From contig JAGLGN010000030.1 of the NCBI GenBank assembly GCA_023144005.1, positions 1 to 64,000 of the forward strand: a DNA stretch of 64,000 bases. The letters run 5' to 3'. The DNA comes from a bacterium (GTDB lineage: Bacteria; AUK180). This document shows positions 44,503 through 54,043 of the stretch, one piece after another. The notes under the pieces were generated by a model. The model did not search any database and was not told the DNA's origin. It was given only the letters and a program-made list of their open reading frames with translations. Position 1 is the stretch's first letter; each line of letters begins with the position of its first letter. Both the position numbers and the translations under genes were made by a program.

Positions 44503-45726
44503 ATGATCGACTGGGTGAAAAACTATTCAATAAATGCGAGACGGCTGAAAAAATCCGCTATCAGAGAGATCTTGAAGCTTACCAACCGGCCTGAGATAAT
44601 CTCATTTGCCGGCGGGCTTCCTGCTCCTGAAACCTTTCCGATCGATGAGGTGATCGATATTGTAGATACCGTTATGAAGAGAGAAGGGCACAAAGCCCTT
44701 CAATACGGCCCTACAGATGGATACCCCGCCTTCGTTGATCAATTGCTCAAATGGGAAAAGAGGATGAACGGCCTTGATCTCACAGCTGCCAACATTCTTC
44801 CTACCACTTCATCACAACAGGCCCTGGATCTTATAGGTAAGATCCTTATCGACCCCTCTGACCCCGTTCTTGTGGAGCGACCCACCTATCTGGGAGGACT
44901 TTCCGCTTTCAATCAATACGGCGCTCGTTTTGTCGGTGTACCGATGGATGAGGACGGCACCGGGCTGAATGTTTCAGATCTGGAAGGGAAGCTTCAGGAA
45001 CTCAGAGAGGACGGCGAGCATTATAAATTTGTGTATGTGGTGCCAGATTTCCAGAATCCTTCGGGTATCACCATTTCTCAGGAAAAGAGAAAACGCATAT
45101 TAGAACTTTCCGATGAATATTCATTCATTCTTCTTGAGGACTCTCCATACAGAGAACTGAGATTTGAAGGTACCGCTCCCGATATGATGTATAAAATGGA
45201 CACTTCTGGCAATGTCGTAACATTGCATACGATGAGTAAGACCTTTGCTCCGGGATTCCGCATCGGATGGGTCGTCGGGCCGGAAGAGTTCATTGATAAA
45301 TTGAATACCGCCAAGCAGGCTTCAGACCTGTGTACTCCGTCATTTACGCAATCGATCATGGCTGAATTCATGGCAAGGGGACTTCTTGAGAAGAATATTG
45401 AAAGAGCGAAGGTATTATATAAAAAGAAAAAGCATTTGATGATAGATGCCCTGGAACAATTTATGCCTCAACATGAGCATATCAATTGGACAAATCCTGA
45501 AGGCGGACTCTTCCTCTGGATAACCCTGCCTGAGTATTTCGATACCGACAAGATGTTCTTTGAAGCGATAGATAAAAAAGTTGCGTATATCAAAGGCAGC
45601 GCGTTCGACTGTTATCATAAGATGAAGAACACGATCCGCATGAATTTCTCATATCCTTCAGAGGGACAGATAGAAGATGGCATAAAGAGGCTTGCTGCTT
45701 TAATTAAGTCAAAGCTCAAGGACTGA
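44503..45726 (+). CDS. Class I PLP-dependent aminotransferase (LysN/2-aminoadipate type)
   Basis: 407 residues of fold-type I aminotransferases. IISFAGGLPAPETFP at the N-terminus, LQYGPTDGYPAFVDQL near residue 65 and VPDFQNPSGITIS near 190 are typical of the 2-aminoadipate/aromatic subgroup. The PLP lysine is in HTMSKTFAPGFRIGW near 245. It transfers amino groups between an amino acid and 2-oxoglutarate; the exact amino acid is not determined. An excellent AAGGAGG precedes the ATG. Confidence 0.9.
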   Translation: MIDWVKNYSINARRLKKSAIREILKLTNRPEIISFAGGLPAPETFPIDEVIDIVDTVMKREGHKALQYGPTDGYPAFVDQLLKWEKRMNGLDLTAANILPTTSSQQALDLIGKILIDPSDPVLVERPTYLGGLSAFNQYGARFVGVPMDEDGTGLNVSDLEGKLQELREDGEHYKFVYVVPDFQNPSGITISQEKRKRILELSDEYSFILLEDSPYRELRFEGTAPDMMYKMDTSGNVVTLHTMSKTFAPGFRIGWVVGPEEFIDKLNTAKQASDLCTPSFTQSIMAEFMARGLLEKNIERAKVLYKKKKHLMIDALEQFMPQHEHINWTNPEGGLFLWITLPEYFDTDKMFFEAIDKKVAYIKGSAFDCYHKMKNTIRMNFSYPSEGQIEDGIKRLAALIKSKLKD

Positions 45727-45728
45727 TC

Positions 45729-47174
45729 ATGAAGGATCTGGCCCGTTTCGCTCTTGATGAAATCGAGGTTGGAGGCGCATCTTACGGAGATATCCGTATC
45801 GTGCAGAGGACGGATCAGAACATGAGCGCGAAGAATGGGATCCTTGAATCGAATTCCTATTCTGAGAGTCTCGGTTTTGGTGTCCGTGTAATAGTCGATG
45901 GCGCCTGGGGTTTCGCCTCTTCTGGAGAACTCAACAAGGAAAAGATATCACAATTGGTAAAGAAGGCGGTCGGCATTGCCAGAGACAGCGCTCGATACAA
46001 CTCTGAGAAGATCAAATTATCTGCTGTCGAGAAGGTAGAAAGTGAGTATATCTCCCCATATTTGATAGACCCTTTCGAGATATCAGAAGAGGAGAAGATA
46101 GAAAAACTGCTATCCTACTCAAAATTGCAGATGACGGACAAGCGGATCATCATAGCCAACTCATCCTTTTCCTTCAGAAGAGAGATCAAGACCTTTGCTT
46201 CAACGGAAGGAAGCATGATAAAGCAGACATTCATACAAACCGGAGGCGCTATCGGCTGCTTTGCCTTTGAGAACGGTGAATTAGCCGCACGGTCTTATCC
46301 CGCTTCCTTTGGCGGCGACTTTAGAAATGCCGGTTGGGAATTCATTCAGGAAATGGATTTTGAGAAGCATGCGCCTCGGATCTCGGAAGAAGCGGTCCTA
46401 TTGCTGTCGGCTCCCCAACTTCCTCACGGAAGGAAAACCTTGATAATAGGTGAATCACAGCTTGCCCTGCAGATACATGAATCCGTGGGCCATCCTACCG
46501 AGCTGGACAGGGTACTTGGGTATGAACGCTCCCTTGCCGGCGCAAGTTTTGTTACTTTGGATAAATTGTATCACTTAAAATACGGCTCTCCTATTGTAAA
46601 TCTCACAGCGGACGCTACGGTGCATTCTGCCTTGGGGGGATTTCAATATGATGATGAAGGCGTACCCGCCCAATCCTCTTATTTGGTGAAAGACGGCCTT
46701 TTCGTGGGTTATCAGACCTCTCGTGAAACAGCTCCTGTCATAGGGCAGGTATCTAATGGCTGTATGAGGGCGGACGGATTTTCAAATATACCGCTCGTGA
46801 GAATGACCAGTATTAATTTATTACCGGGGACGCATTCACTGGATCAGATGATCTCCGAGGTCGATGACGGCTACCTTTTTGATGTTAACCGCTCCTGGTC
46901 TATCGATGATAAGCGTTTGAACTTCCAATTCGGATGTGAACTGGCAAGGGAAATAAAGAACGGTAAACTCGGAAAGATATTCAGAAATCCCACCTATACG
47001 GGGATCTCACCGAAATTCTGGGGCAGTTGCGATGCCATTGCCTCTAAAGAGCATTACAGGTTCTGGGGGATACCGAATTGCGGTAAAGGCGAGCCCGTTC
47101 AGACAGCCCGTGTATCTCACGGAGCATCCTTTGCCAGATTCCGCGATGTGGAAGTAGGAGTCGGGAAATGGTAA
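45729..47174 (+). CDS. tldD: Metalloprotease TldD
   Basis: 481 residues. The zinc-site motif reads HESVGHPTELD near residue 254, matching the HExxxH...E pattern of TldD. VTLDKLYHLKYGSPIVNLTAD and YDDEGVPAQSSYLVKDGLFV are family signatures. TldD with TldE forms a heterodimeric protease that degrades unfolded peptides and processes some modified peptides such as microcins. tldE follows with a 7-nt overlap. It follows the aminotransferase stop by two bases. Confidence 0.94.
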   Translation: MKDLARFALDEIEVGGASYGDIRIVQRTDQNMSAKNGILESNSYSESLGFGVRVIVDGAWGFASSGELNKEKISQLVKKAVGIARDSARYNSEKIKLSAVEKVESEYISPYLIDPFEISEEEKIEKLLSYSKLQMTDKRIIIANSSFSFRREIKTFASTEGSMIKQTFIQTGGAIGCFAFENGELAARSYPASFGGDFRNAGWEFIQEMDFEKHAPRISEEAVLLLSAPQLPHGRKTLIIGESQLALQIHESVGHPTELDRVLGYERSLAGASFVTLDKLYHLKYGSPIVNLTADATVHSALGGFQYDDEGVPAQSSYLVKDGLFVGYQTSRETAPVIGQVSNGCMRADGFSNIPLVRMTSINLLPGTHSLDQMISEVDDGYLFDVNRSWSIDDKRLNFQFGCELAREIKNGKLGKIFRNPTYTGISPKFWGSCDAIASKEHYRFWGIPNCGKGEPVQTARVSHGASFARFRDVEVGVGKW

Positions 47175-48499
47175 GGGACAGATTAGAACACTTTGCAGAC
47201 CTACTCATCGGATATTCCGACGCCGATTATTGCCGTGTAAATGTGAGCATAAGCGAGAACAGCCTTACGAGGTTCGCCAATTCGCAAATACATCAGAATC
47301 TGGAGCAGGAACAATTCGGTATTGTTCTGGAACTTGTGTACGGCAAAAAGCATGGTATCTCATCAATGAATATTTCAGATGAAGAGGCCTTGAAAAGGAT
47401 GCATGACAGATTGAAGACATTTGTCCTTTCCTATCCGGACGATGATACATTCGTACACTATCCCGAAGGTGGAAATTTTTCAAATTCAAGTAAATGGGAT
47501 GATGCGACAGGGGAGTCCGGTTCAAGTGAAAGAGCGGCCCTCGTGGGTACGGCTATCAATGAGGCAAAAAAGATAGATGCGCTTGTTTTCGGCTCATTAA
47601 ATGTTAAAAAGTCATTTAATATTGTGGCGAATAAATATGGTAATAAAGGGTATAATCAGAACACATATGTAGACCTTCAAGTGATTCCGGCGCATGGGGA
47701 TAATACCACTTATCTGCATCAATTCTCCCATGAATTGGGAGGTATTAATATCCTGGATTCCCTTGCTGAACCCTTAAGCAGATTGTCCCTTTACAAGGAT
47801 CATGGTGAATTTCCATCCGGCGAGCAGACCGTTATTCTGGAGCCCAATGCCGCAGGTGACATGATGAGATTTCTCAATTATATGGTCTTCTCGGGAAAGG
47901 CATATAATGAGAAGCAGAGTTATATCTCGGATAAATTGGGAACTCAGGTCACGGGAAGCAATATCTTTTTCTACGATGATCACGCGCACCCTCTCACGAT
48001 GGGTGCCCCTTTTGACCCTGAATTGACGGAAAGGAAAAAGCTGTCGCTTCTGGAAGGAGGGAAGGCGATTGAAGTGGCTCATGACACGAAAAGTGCCTCT
48101 ATAGCGGGCACGGCCTCTACAGGACACGCATTATTCGGGCATTCAATGCCCATTTGTCTGAACCCGGTGCTTCAGGGCGGTGATGTTTCAAGGGATGAGA
48201 TGATCAAAGGCACGGAGAACGGCCTCTTGATAACACGGTTCAATTATACGAATATCGTTAACAGGAAGAAGACGATGTTCACAGGTATGACAAGGAACGG
48301 CGTGTATAGGGTCAAGGACGGGAAGATCGTGGGGACCGCTAATAATATGAGGTTTACCGTTAATATTATGGAGACATTGAAAAAGGTCGCTGCACTTGAG
48401 AATAAGCAGCATTTCATCGGCGGCGGCTGGTTCGGAGGAATAGTGGTTCCGAGCATGAAGATCGAGGGCTTCAATTTCACGGGGACTACGGCTTTTTGA
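47168..48499 (+). CDS. tldE: TldE/PmbA-type protease subunit
   Basis: 443 residues. It is homologous to TldD but lacks the HExxxH zinc motif, as expected for the TldE partner. VILEPNAAGDMMRFLNYMVF near residue 222 occupies the equivalent position, and LGTQVTGSNIFFYDDHAHPL and GLLITRFNYTNIVNRKKTMF are family segments. TldE holds the substrate groove of the TldD/E heterodimer. The overlap with tldD supports co-translation. Confidence 0.92.
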   Translation: MVRDRLEHFADLLIGYSDADYCRVNVSISENSLTRFANSQIHQNLEQEQFGIVLELVYGKKHGISSMNISDEEALKRMHDRLKTFVLSYPDDDTFVHYPEGGNFSNSSKWDDATGESGSSERAALVGTAINEAKKIDALVFGSLNVKKSFNIVANKYGNKGYNQNTYVDLQVIPAHGDNTTYLHQFSHELGGINILDSLAEPLSRLSLYKDHGEFPSGEQTVILEPNAAGDMMRFLNYMVFSGKAYNEKQSYISDKLGTQVTGSNIFFYDDHAHPLTMGAPFDPELTERKKLSLLEGGKAIEVAHDTKSASIAGTASTGHALFGHSMPICLNPVLQGGDVSRDEMIKGTENGLLITRFNYTNIVNRKKTMFTGMTRNGVYRVKDGKIVGTANNMRFTVNIMETLKKVAALENKQHFIGGGWFGGIVVPSMKIEGFNFTGTTAF

Positions 48500-49392
48500 T
48501 GATGGAACTGTTTTATCCCGAATCCATTAATGAACTGCTGACGAATGCTGTTTTCTTCAAGATAATCCAATCCCTGCTCGTCCTTATTGTCCTATGGTTT
48601 CTCTCAAAGATCGTCAATAGTATGATCAATAGGAGCGTTAAGCAGAAAAGAAAGAGCTATACGATGAAAAAGCTCAATGCCTATATCACAACTACTGTCA
48701 CGATCATACTTATACTTATGATATGGTTTTCGATGGTGAAATCCCTTGCGATCATGATCTCTATCATTTCTGCGGGAATCGCGCTTGCGTTGCAGGAAGT
48801 GATACTCGCGATCGCGGGGTGGTTCTTTATAATATTTAAAAAACCCTATGAGGTCGGAGACCGTATAGAGATCAACGGGAACAAGGGTGACATCATCGAT
48901 ATAGATGTGTACAATACCACTATTTTGGAGATAGAGAACTGGGTGAAATCCGATCAGGCGACCGGCCGTATCGCGAAGATACCAAACTCGGAAGTCTTCA
49001 GATACCCCATATTCAATTACAATAAAGGTTGGAAATTCATCTGGGATGAGGTTTCCGTAAACATAACCTTTGAAAGCGATTATAAAGCTGCTGAAAAGAT
49101 CCTTTTGTCCATCATTGAGGAATACTCCGCGTCCATACAGGATGATGTGGAGAAATCCGTCCGAAAATTGAATAGAAAATACCTTGTTCACTTCTCGATA
49201 TTCACGCCAAAGGTCTATGTTACGATTCAGGATTCAGGTATTGAATTGACCTTGAGATTTCTTGTCGTTGTTAAGGCTCGAAGGGATCTGGAGGAGATGG
49301 TGTTCAGGCAATTCCTCGATAAGATAAAGGGTAAAAAGAATGTGACCCTGGCTTACAATACCTTCCGAGTAACTGGAGAGAGAGATCACTAA
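48499..49392 (+). CDS. MscS-family mechanosensitive channel
   Basis: About 297 residues. Two to three N-terminal spans end in the pore-lining helix (SAGIALALQEVILAIAGWFF, near residue 90). The MscS beta domain follows with KPYEVGDRIEINGNKGDI near 115. The cytoplasmic alpha-beta vestibule completes the protein. Such channels open on membrane tension to release solutes on osmotic downshock. ATG 48499 overlaps the tldE stop (TGATG) and is preferred over a TTG three bases upstream. Confidence 0.9.
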   Translation: MMELFYPESINELLTNAVFFKIIQSLLVLIVLWFLSKIVNSMINRSVKQKRKSYTMKKLNAYITTTVTIILILMIWFSMVKSLAIMISIISAGIALALQEVILAIAGWFFIIFKKPYEVGDRIEINGNKGDIIDIDVYNTTILEIENWVKSDQATGRIAKIPNSEVFRYPIFNYNKGWKFIWDEVSVNITFESDYKAAEKILLSIIEEYSASIQDDVEKSVRKLNRKYLVHFSIFTPKVYVTIQDSGIELTLRFLVVVKARRDLEEMVFRQFLDKIKGKKNVTLAYNTFRVTGERDH

Positions 49393-49441
49393 TGTTTTCG
49401 TTTCTCCGGTCTCATCTGACCTGAGAAACAAATTCAAGCGT

Positions 49442-50602
49442 TTGCTCCTGACTCAGGCCTTTCTGGAAGGTTTCATACACGGCATATTCTTTTTAAAAGA
49501 GACGATAGCTAAAAAGAGCTTCGGTGCAGGCGCGGGCTATATTACTGCCATCGCTATCCTGGTTCACGCCGTCATGGTTTTTTCCATATTCTTCGGATAC
49601 AAGACGCGCGGCAGATCAAAAGCCGGCTACTATTTCGTGGCAATGCTGCTTGGACGGGCAGTACTCTTCACCTCCTTCCTTATTACGGACATTCGCATCT
49701 TCATTGTTTATATTTTCCTTTTTTTCAGCTTCAACTCCATTGTATCTCCCGGTGTCAACGCGATCATGCAATCCTTATTCGATGATTCTAATAGGGGAAA
49801 GTTCTTCTCAAAAATGAGAATGGCAGCTTCATTTACTGCTATGCTTGTGTCGTATGGTACGGGAAGGCTGCTTGATATTTCACATTCCTGGTTCCTTCCG
49901 CTTTTCATTGCCGCCGGACTTCTGGGCAGTATTTCCTTCGGGATATTGATCTACATAGATAAAAAGATAAAATACCGCCCCTTCAAGGTGAAGGAACGAA
50001 AATTCGGGCTTGTGGTGAGTATTTTCAAGAAGAATCGCGAATTTCTGAAATTCGAGTCCTTATTCATGGTATATGGATTCGGCTTCATGGCAATGCTTCC
50101 CCTGGTGCCGGAATATCTTATCGGGGTTATGGGCTTTTCCTACTCTCAGATGGGTTTTGTGAAAGGCCCCTTGACGCAGATATTTATCGTCCTCTTCATC
50201 CCATTGGCTGGTGCGATCTACGATAGGACAGACCCTTGGTATATCTTCCGCTACTCGCTGATATTCCTGCTCTTTTATCCGCTTTCATTTCTTTTGGTCG
50301 ATCTGGGCATTGGCGGGGAAATGTTGATATATGCGGGTTTTCTGTCACTTTCTCTCGGCCTTGCGGGGATAACTCTGGTCTGGAGTCTGGGATCGATATT
50401 CTTTGCCAAGGATGAGGATTCAACGATGTATCAATCAATTCATGTAGCGTTAACAGGGATCAGGGGGCTTTTCGGGCCGATCCTTTCCTTTCTGCTGCTG
50501 AGACTTTTCGGTTTCCGCGTCGCCTTCGGTTTCTCCTTTCTCATGTTCCTGCTCGCCTTCATCGGAGCAAGCGTGCACCACAAGCTTCGCAGTGCACAGT
50601 GA
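49442..50602 (+). CDS. MFS transporter, start uncertain
   Basis: 386 residues with ten to twelve predicted membrane spans and the central cytoplasmic loop of major-facilitator proteins; the inter-helix segment GYKTRGRSKAG resembles the loop 2-3 motif. The substrate is unknown. The given start is TTG 49442, but similarity could begin a little earlier; the open frame reaches back to 49373 without an ATG. The last codons (KLRSAQ) are encoded by a copy of the GCTTCGCAGTGCACA repeat, so the original C-terminus may have been replaced by repeat sequence. Confidence 0.8.
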   Translation: MLLTQAFLEGFIHGIFFLKETIAKKSFGAGAGYITAIAILVHAVMVFSIFFGYKTRGRSKAGYYFVAMLLGRAVLFTSFLITDIRIFIVYIFLFFSFNSIVSPGVNAIMQSLFDDSNRGKFFSKMRMAASFTAMLVSYGTGRLLDISHSWFLPLFIAAGLLGSISFGILIYIDKKIKYRPFKVKERKFGLVVSIFKKNREFLKFESLFMVYGFGFMAMLPLVPEYLIGVMGFSYSQMGFVKGPLTQIFIVLFIPLAGAIYDRTDPWYIFRYSLIFLLFYPLSFLLVDLGIGGEMLIYAGFLSLSLGLAGITLVWSLGSIFFAKDEDSTMYQSIHVALTGIRGLFGPILSFLLLRLFGFRVAFGFSFLMFLLAFIGASVHHKLRSAQ

Positions 50603-50796
50603 CCCAGGGACAAGTGGAACAGGGGACAAGTGAATAAATACAATGAACAATTACAAGATAGAATACAGAAAAATCATATCTCATACGATTTATCTCCACC
50701 TACAAACCTATCACCCTATCATTCTATAACCTTGCATCTATTTCTCAACCTTGAACCTTTGAACCTTTGACCGCTTCGGTCCTGCGATGCAGATAT
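50582..50796. repeat. GCTTCGCAGTGCACA repeat copy and degenerate spacer
   Basis: The block 50584-50598 overlaps the end of the MFS gene. After it come GACAAGTGGAACAGGG-type repeats (50604-50632), shared in part with 52116-52127, and TTTGAACC direct repeats near 50745-50770. No coding sequence is credible up to 50839. Confidence 0.55.
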
Positions 50797-50826
50797 TTGC
50801 GTTTTATATAAATGCTGTGATATAAT
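50797..50826 (+). promoter_or_regulatory. Possible promoter upstream of the TPR gene
   Basis: TTGCGT (50797-50802), an 18-nt spacer and a perfect TATAAT (50821-50826). A short frame (ATG 50840 to TAG 50908, 22 codons, basic) lies between it and the TPR gene and could be a leader peptide or nothing. Confidence 0.35.
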
Positions 50827-50912
50827 GGATCGTGTGAAGATGAGAGGGCAAAAAAATATGAGAAGTAGAAAATTACAGATGCTAAGGAGAAGGTGGAGTT
50901 TACGGTAGATCT

Positions 50913-51953
50913 ATGGATGCTGATGTAAATAGAACTTTCTCTGATCTCATTGTTTCTGCTTACCTGATGCGGGGAGAAGTCCACAGTCTCATAGGCAACA
51001 CCGACCAGTCACTCATTGACTTTGACTCAGGATTGAAAAAGGCAAAGAAATATAAAAAACTATGCAGTCAGGGTGTGATATATCTCGGTATGGCCCGTGT
51101 ATATGTCTCGATCGGAAGTTTGCTAAATGGGAATGAGGCAGCTCGGAAGGCAGCAATAATATTTAGAAAGCTCGGCGATGATGTGCAATTGGCAAGATGT
51201 TATATCAATTTGGGCCAAGCGGAGAATGTCAGAGGGCACTGGGAAAAAGCCCTTGAATACTATGAAAAAGCTGAAAAGATACAGATACGGGAAAATGACC
51301 GTTTCGGTCTGGCGGCGACTCTTAATAATATAGGCAGAGTATATGGGCGTTTAGAGGAGTTTGAGCCCGCAATGGACCATCAGCAGCGATCGCTGAAGAT
51401 CTTCAGGGAACTGAATCTATACCGTGAGCAGGCCGTATGTCTTAATAATATCGGTCTGCTGAACAATGTGCATGGAAATATGTCAACCGCCATTAAATGC
51501 TACAAAGAGGCATACCGCCTGAGGCTCAGAGTGGGGGACATGGCTGGGCAGGCCACAACCCTAATCAACATTGGAGTGACTTATAAGGATTTGGGCGAAA
51601 ACAAGAAAGCTCTGGAATACTTCAACAGGGCAAAAGAGAACAGCATACTGCGCAGAGACCTTCCATCCGAAGCCAATGCCCTAAACAATATAGGCGCTGT
51701 ACAGAAGGTGATAAAGAAATATCCGGAAGCCCTCTCCCGCTTCAAAGAGGCTCTCAGTATCTGTGAGCGTACCAATGAGGCCTATGGTATTGTGTTCTGT
51801 AATCTGAATGTGGGTAGCATTTACTCACTGACAAAAAGAAAAGTTAAGGCTGAGCGATATTTTAACGCAGCCTTGGAGATGTGCCGAAAATTTAATAATC
51901 CCAATCTGGAGAAAAACATCGTCTCCATCATCGAGAAATACAGAAAAGAATAA
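50913..51953 (+). CDS. Tetratricopeptide-repeat protein
   Basis: 346 residues made almost wholly of TPR units with the [LI]NNIG-x-[VL]-x8-[AG]-x2-[YFH] pattern (LNNIGRVYGRLEEFEPA, LNNIGLLNNVHGNMSTA, LINIGVTYKDLGENKKALEY, LNNIGAVQKVIKKYPEA), about eight in all. This type (TPR_12/LGN-like) mediates protein binding. No signal peptide, kinase or DNA-binding domain is attached, although many relatives carry one; the first repeat begins right at the start, so it could be the remnant of a longer protein. Ribosome binding is weak. Partners are unknown. Confidence 0.78.
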   Translation: MDADVNRTFSDLIVSAYLMRGEVHSLIGNTDQSLIDFDSGLKKAKKYKKLCSQGVIYLGMARVYVSIGSLLNGNEAARKAAIIFRKLGDDVQLARCYINLGQAENVRGHWEKALEYYEKAEKIQIRENDRFGLAATLNNIGRVYGRLEEFEPAMDHQQRSLKIFRELNLYREQAVCLNNIGLLNNVHGNMSTAIKCYKEAYRLRLRVGDMAGQATTLINIGVTYKDLGENKKALEYFNRAKENSILRRDLPSEANALNNIGAVQKVIKKYPEALSRFKEALSICERTNEAYGIVFCNLNVGSIYSLTKRKVKAERYFNAALEMCRKFNNPNLEKNIVSIIEKYRKE

Positions 51954-52239
51954 GGCGTCTGGTCTTTATTTTACCTGAAATCTTCTTAAGAGAACAGGTT
52001 TACACGCTATAATCTCAATTGTTCCAGACAATTATCCATTATTCTATAACTTCTCAACCTGTGAACCCTCCCCACGTGACACGTTATACGGCACACGCAC
52101 AGGCCACTGGGCCCAGTGGAACAGGGGGGAGTATGAGGAGATCCCGTTTCTATTTCTCCACATTTTATATTTGAACTTTTGCGCAATCTTCTCCACTTCG
52201 TACTTCGTACCCCGTACCTCGCACTTACATCGCCCATAC
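51954..52239. other. Spacer with palindromes and degenerate repeats
   Basis: It contains a perfect 16-bp palindrome, CCACTGGGCCCAGTGG (52104-52119), a smaller inverted repeat ACGTG-A-CACGT (52074-52084), and TTCGTAC-type direct repeats (52194-52225) like those near 23970. No gene is supported here. Confidence 0.5.
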
Positions 52240-52268
52240 TTGAAAAAAAGGTCAGATTAATTTATAAT
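52240..52268 (+). promoter_or_regulatory. Promoter for the 5'-nucleotidase gene
   Basis: TTGAAA (52240-52245), a 17-nt spacer and TATAAT (52263-52268). The transcription start is predicted near 52275, immediately before AGGAG (52277 region) and the ATG at 52287. Confidence 0.7.
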
Positions 52269-52286
52269 AATGAACAGGAGAAATAT

Positions 52287-54041
52287 ATGTTCAAGAGGTT
52301 ATTTTACACCTTAGTTATTATTCTATCCGTTGTTTCATTTGCCTTCGCGTCAAATACTCAGATAACCATTCTTCATACCAATGATATTCACGGAAATATC
52401 GGGGAGTCCACCGCATTCTGGATGAACCCGGAATTCCCCCCGCCGCTTGGCGGCGCGGCATCACTCGCATCCTTGATCAAAGAGGTGCGCACAAATATAG
52501 CCAAAGAAGAAGACAACCATCTGATAGTTATCGATGCCGGTGATTTCTGGCAGGGAACTCCGGTAGGGGAGAAATCGCAAGGCCGCGCTGTATTGGATTA
52601 TTTCGAATTGGCCGAATATGACATGATCGTTCTTGGCAATCATGATTTTGACAAGGGGGTCGCTGCCATCAAGGAAATGGTCGCATATTCAAAAATACCC
52701 TTCGTTACCGCAAATCTAAGAGATCCGGCAACCGGCGAATACCCCGAATGGGAAAATCTCCAGCCCTATATGATAATGGAGAAAGGCGGCATAAAGGTAG
52801 GTATCATCGGCATCATTACAGATGATATGCCGACATTGCTTCCTGCGGCATCGCTCGAAGGTATTGAATTCCTGCTTTCCGGCACCACTATTATGAAGTT
52901 CAGGGACCTCTTAAAAAATGAGATGGGTTGTGATCTCATTGTCGTTGCAGCCCATACCGGTATTTCATATAATGTTGACAATAAGTACAAGGAGAATATT
53001 GAGCTTCAGAAACTCGCGATTGCTGAAGGCCTTCAATACGGAACGACGCAATATGTCGAATATGTTTACGAGAAGAAGGGATTCGGACTGCAGGATCATG
53101 ATCTTACGGCTTTGATACCGGGGATAGATGTGCTTGTAGGCGGACATTCCCATCAGGGGCTTTATCCGCCGTATGAAGATCCCAGGAATCATACACTCGT
53201 GATCCAGGCTTATTCCAAGAGTTCCGCTCTCGGCCGGCTGGATCTTGTGGTGGATGACGAGCATAAACAGATTATCGGATATAAATCGACGAATTATACA
53301 CCATTTACAGATAACACCGCCCCTGACAAGGTGGTCAAGAAGAAGGTGGATGAATACATCTGGGAAGCCGAGAAAGACCTGAGAAATATTGTCGCTGTTT
53401 CCGCAACTCCCATCACAAGAGGTAACGATGAGACACTTCTGGGCTCGCTCATTGCCGATGCGATGAAGGAAGAGTACCGTGTGGACTTCGTTCTCTTCAA
53501 CAGAGGCGGCATGAGAGCCGACCTTCCCGCGGGGCAGATCTCAGGAAAGGATGTTTATCAGACACTTCCGTTCGGCAATACCGCGGTCGTGATCGATATC
53601 TCCGGCCGTGACATTATCAGGATACTTCAGATCGGTTTCTCCGGACGCAGGAGGGATACTCAGATCTCCGGCGCGCGTGTCATCTATAATCCCGACCTTG
53701 AAACAAAGAATAAACTATGTTGGATCGCCATGGATGATGGAACACCTATCGATCTCGATAAGACATATAAGATGGCTACATCAAATTATCTCTCCGCCGG
53801 AGCGGTGGGGTATCAATTGCTCACAAAACTCCCGCAGAATGACAGCTTCACTCCCTTGAGAGATGTTCTTTCGATCTATTTGAAGAAGCTAACCCCGCTT
53901 GCAAGGAAGCTGGACGGCAGGATAAAAAGGGACAGAAGTGCTGAGATGGACCCCGATTTCCAGATACAGCTGGATCATCTTAACGATGACCTTACAGCGG
54001 AAGAAACCCCAGAAAAGAAGAAGGAGATATTCACTCAATAA
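52287..54041 (+). CDS. Secreted 5'-nucleotidase/UshA-family enzyme
   Basis: About 584 residues. The signal peptide (1-20, ending FAFA-SN) precedes a metallophosphatase domain with all motifs intact: LHTNDIHGN, DAGDFWQGTP, VLGNHDFD, AAHTG and GGHSHQG. The C-terminal 5'-nucleotidase domain has LFNRGGMRADLPAGQI near 415 and LPFGNT, the substrate pocket elements. It should hydrolyse nucleotides or nucleotide sugars in the periplasm. ATG 52287 is chosen because AGGAG precedes it and it starts the signal peptide; the longer frame to 52179 crosses the promoter. Confidence 0.9.
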   Translation: MFKRLFYTLVIILSVVSFAFASNTQITILHTNDIHGNIGESTAFWMNPEFPPPLGGAASLASLIKEVRTNIAKEEDNHLIVIDAGDFWQGTPVGEKSQGRAVLDYFELAEYDMIVLGNHDFDKGVAAIKEMVAYSKIPFVTANLRDPATGEYPEWENLQPYMIMEKGGIKVGIIGIITDDMPTLLPAASLEGIEFLLSGTTIMKFRDLLKNEMGCDLIVVAAHTGISYNVDNKYKENIELQKLAIAEGLQYGTTQYVEYVYEKKGFGLQDHDLTALIPGIDVLVGGHSHQGLYPPYEDPRNHTLVIQAYSKSSALGRLDLVVDDEHKQIIGYKSTNYTPFTDNTAPDKVVKKKVDEYIWEAEKDLRNIVAVSATPITRGNDETLLGSLIADAMKEEYRVDFVLFNRGGMRADLPAGQISGKDVYQTLPFGNTAVVIDISGRDIIRILQIGFSGRRRDTQISGARVIYNPDLETKNKLCWIAMDDGTPIDLDKTYKMATSNYLSAGAVGYQLLTKLPQNDSFTPLRDVLSIYLKKLTPLARKLDGRIKRDRSAEMDPDFQIQLDHLNDDLTAEETPEKKKEIFTQ

Positions 54042-54043
54042 TT

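Noticed and set aside
48604..49191. 195-codon reverse frame opposite the MscS gene
   Set aside because: It is antisense to conserved coding sequence and has no start context or motifs.
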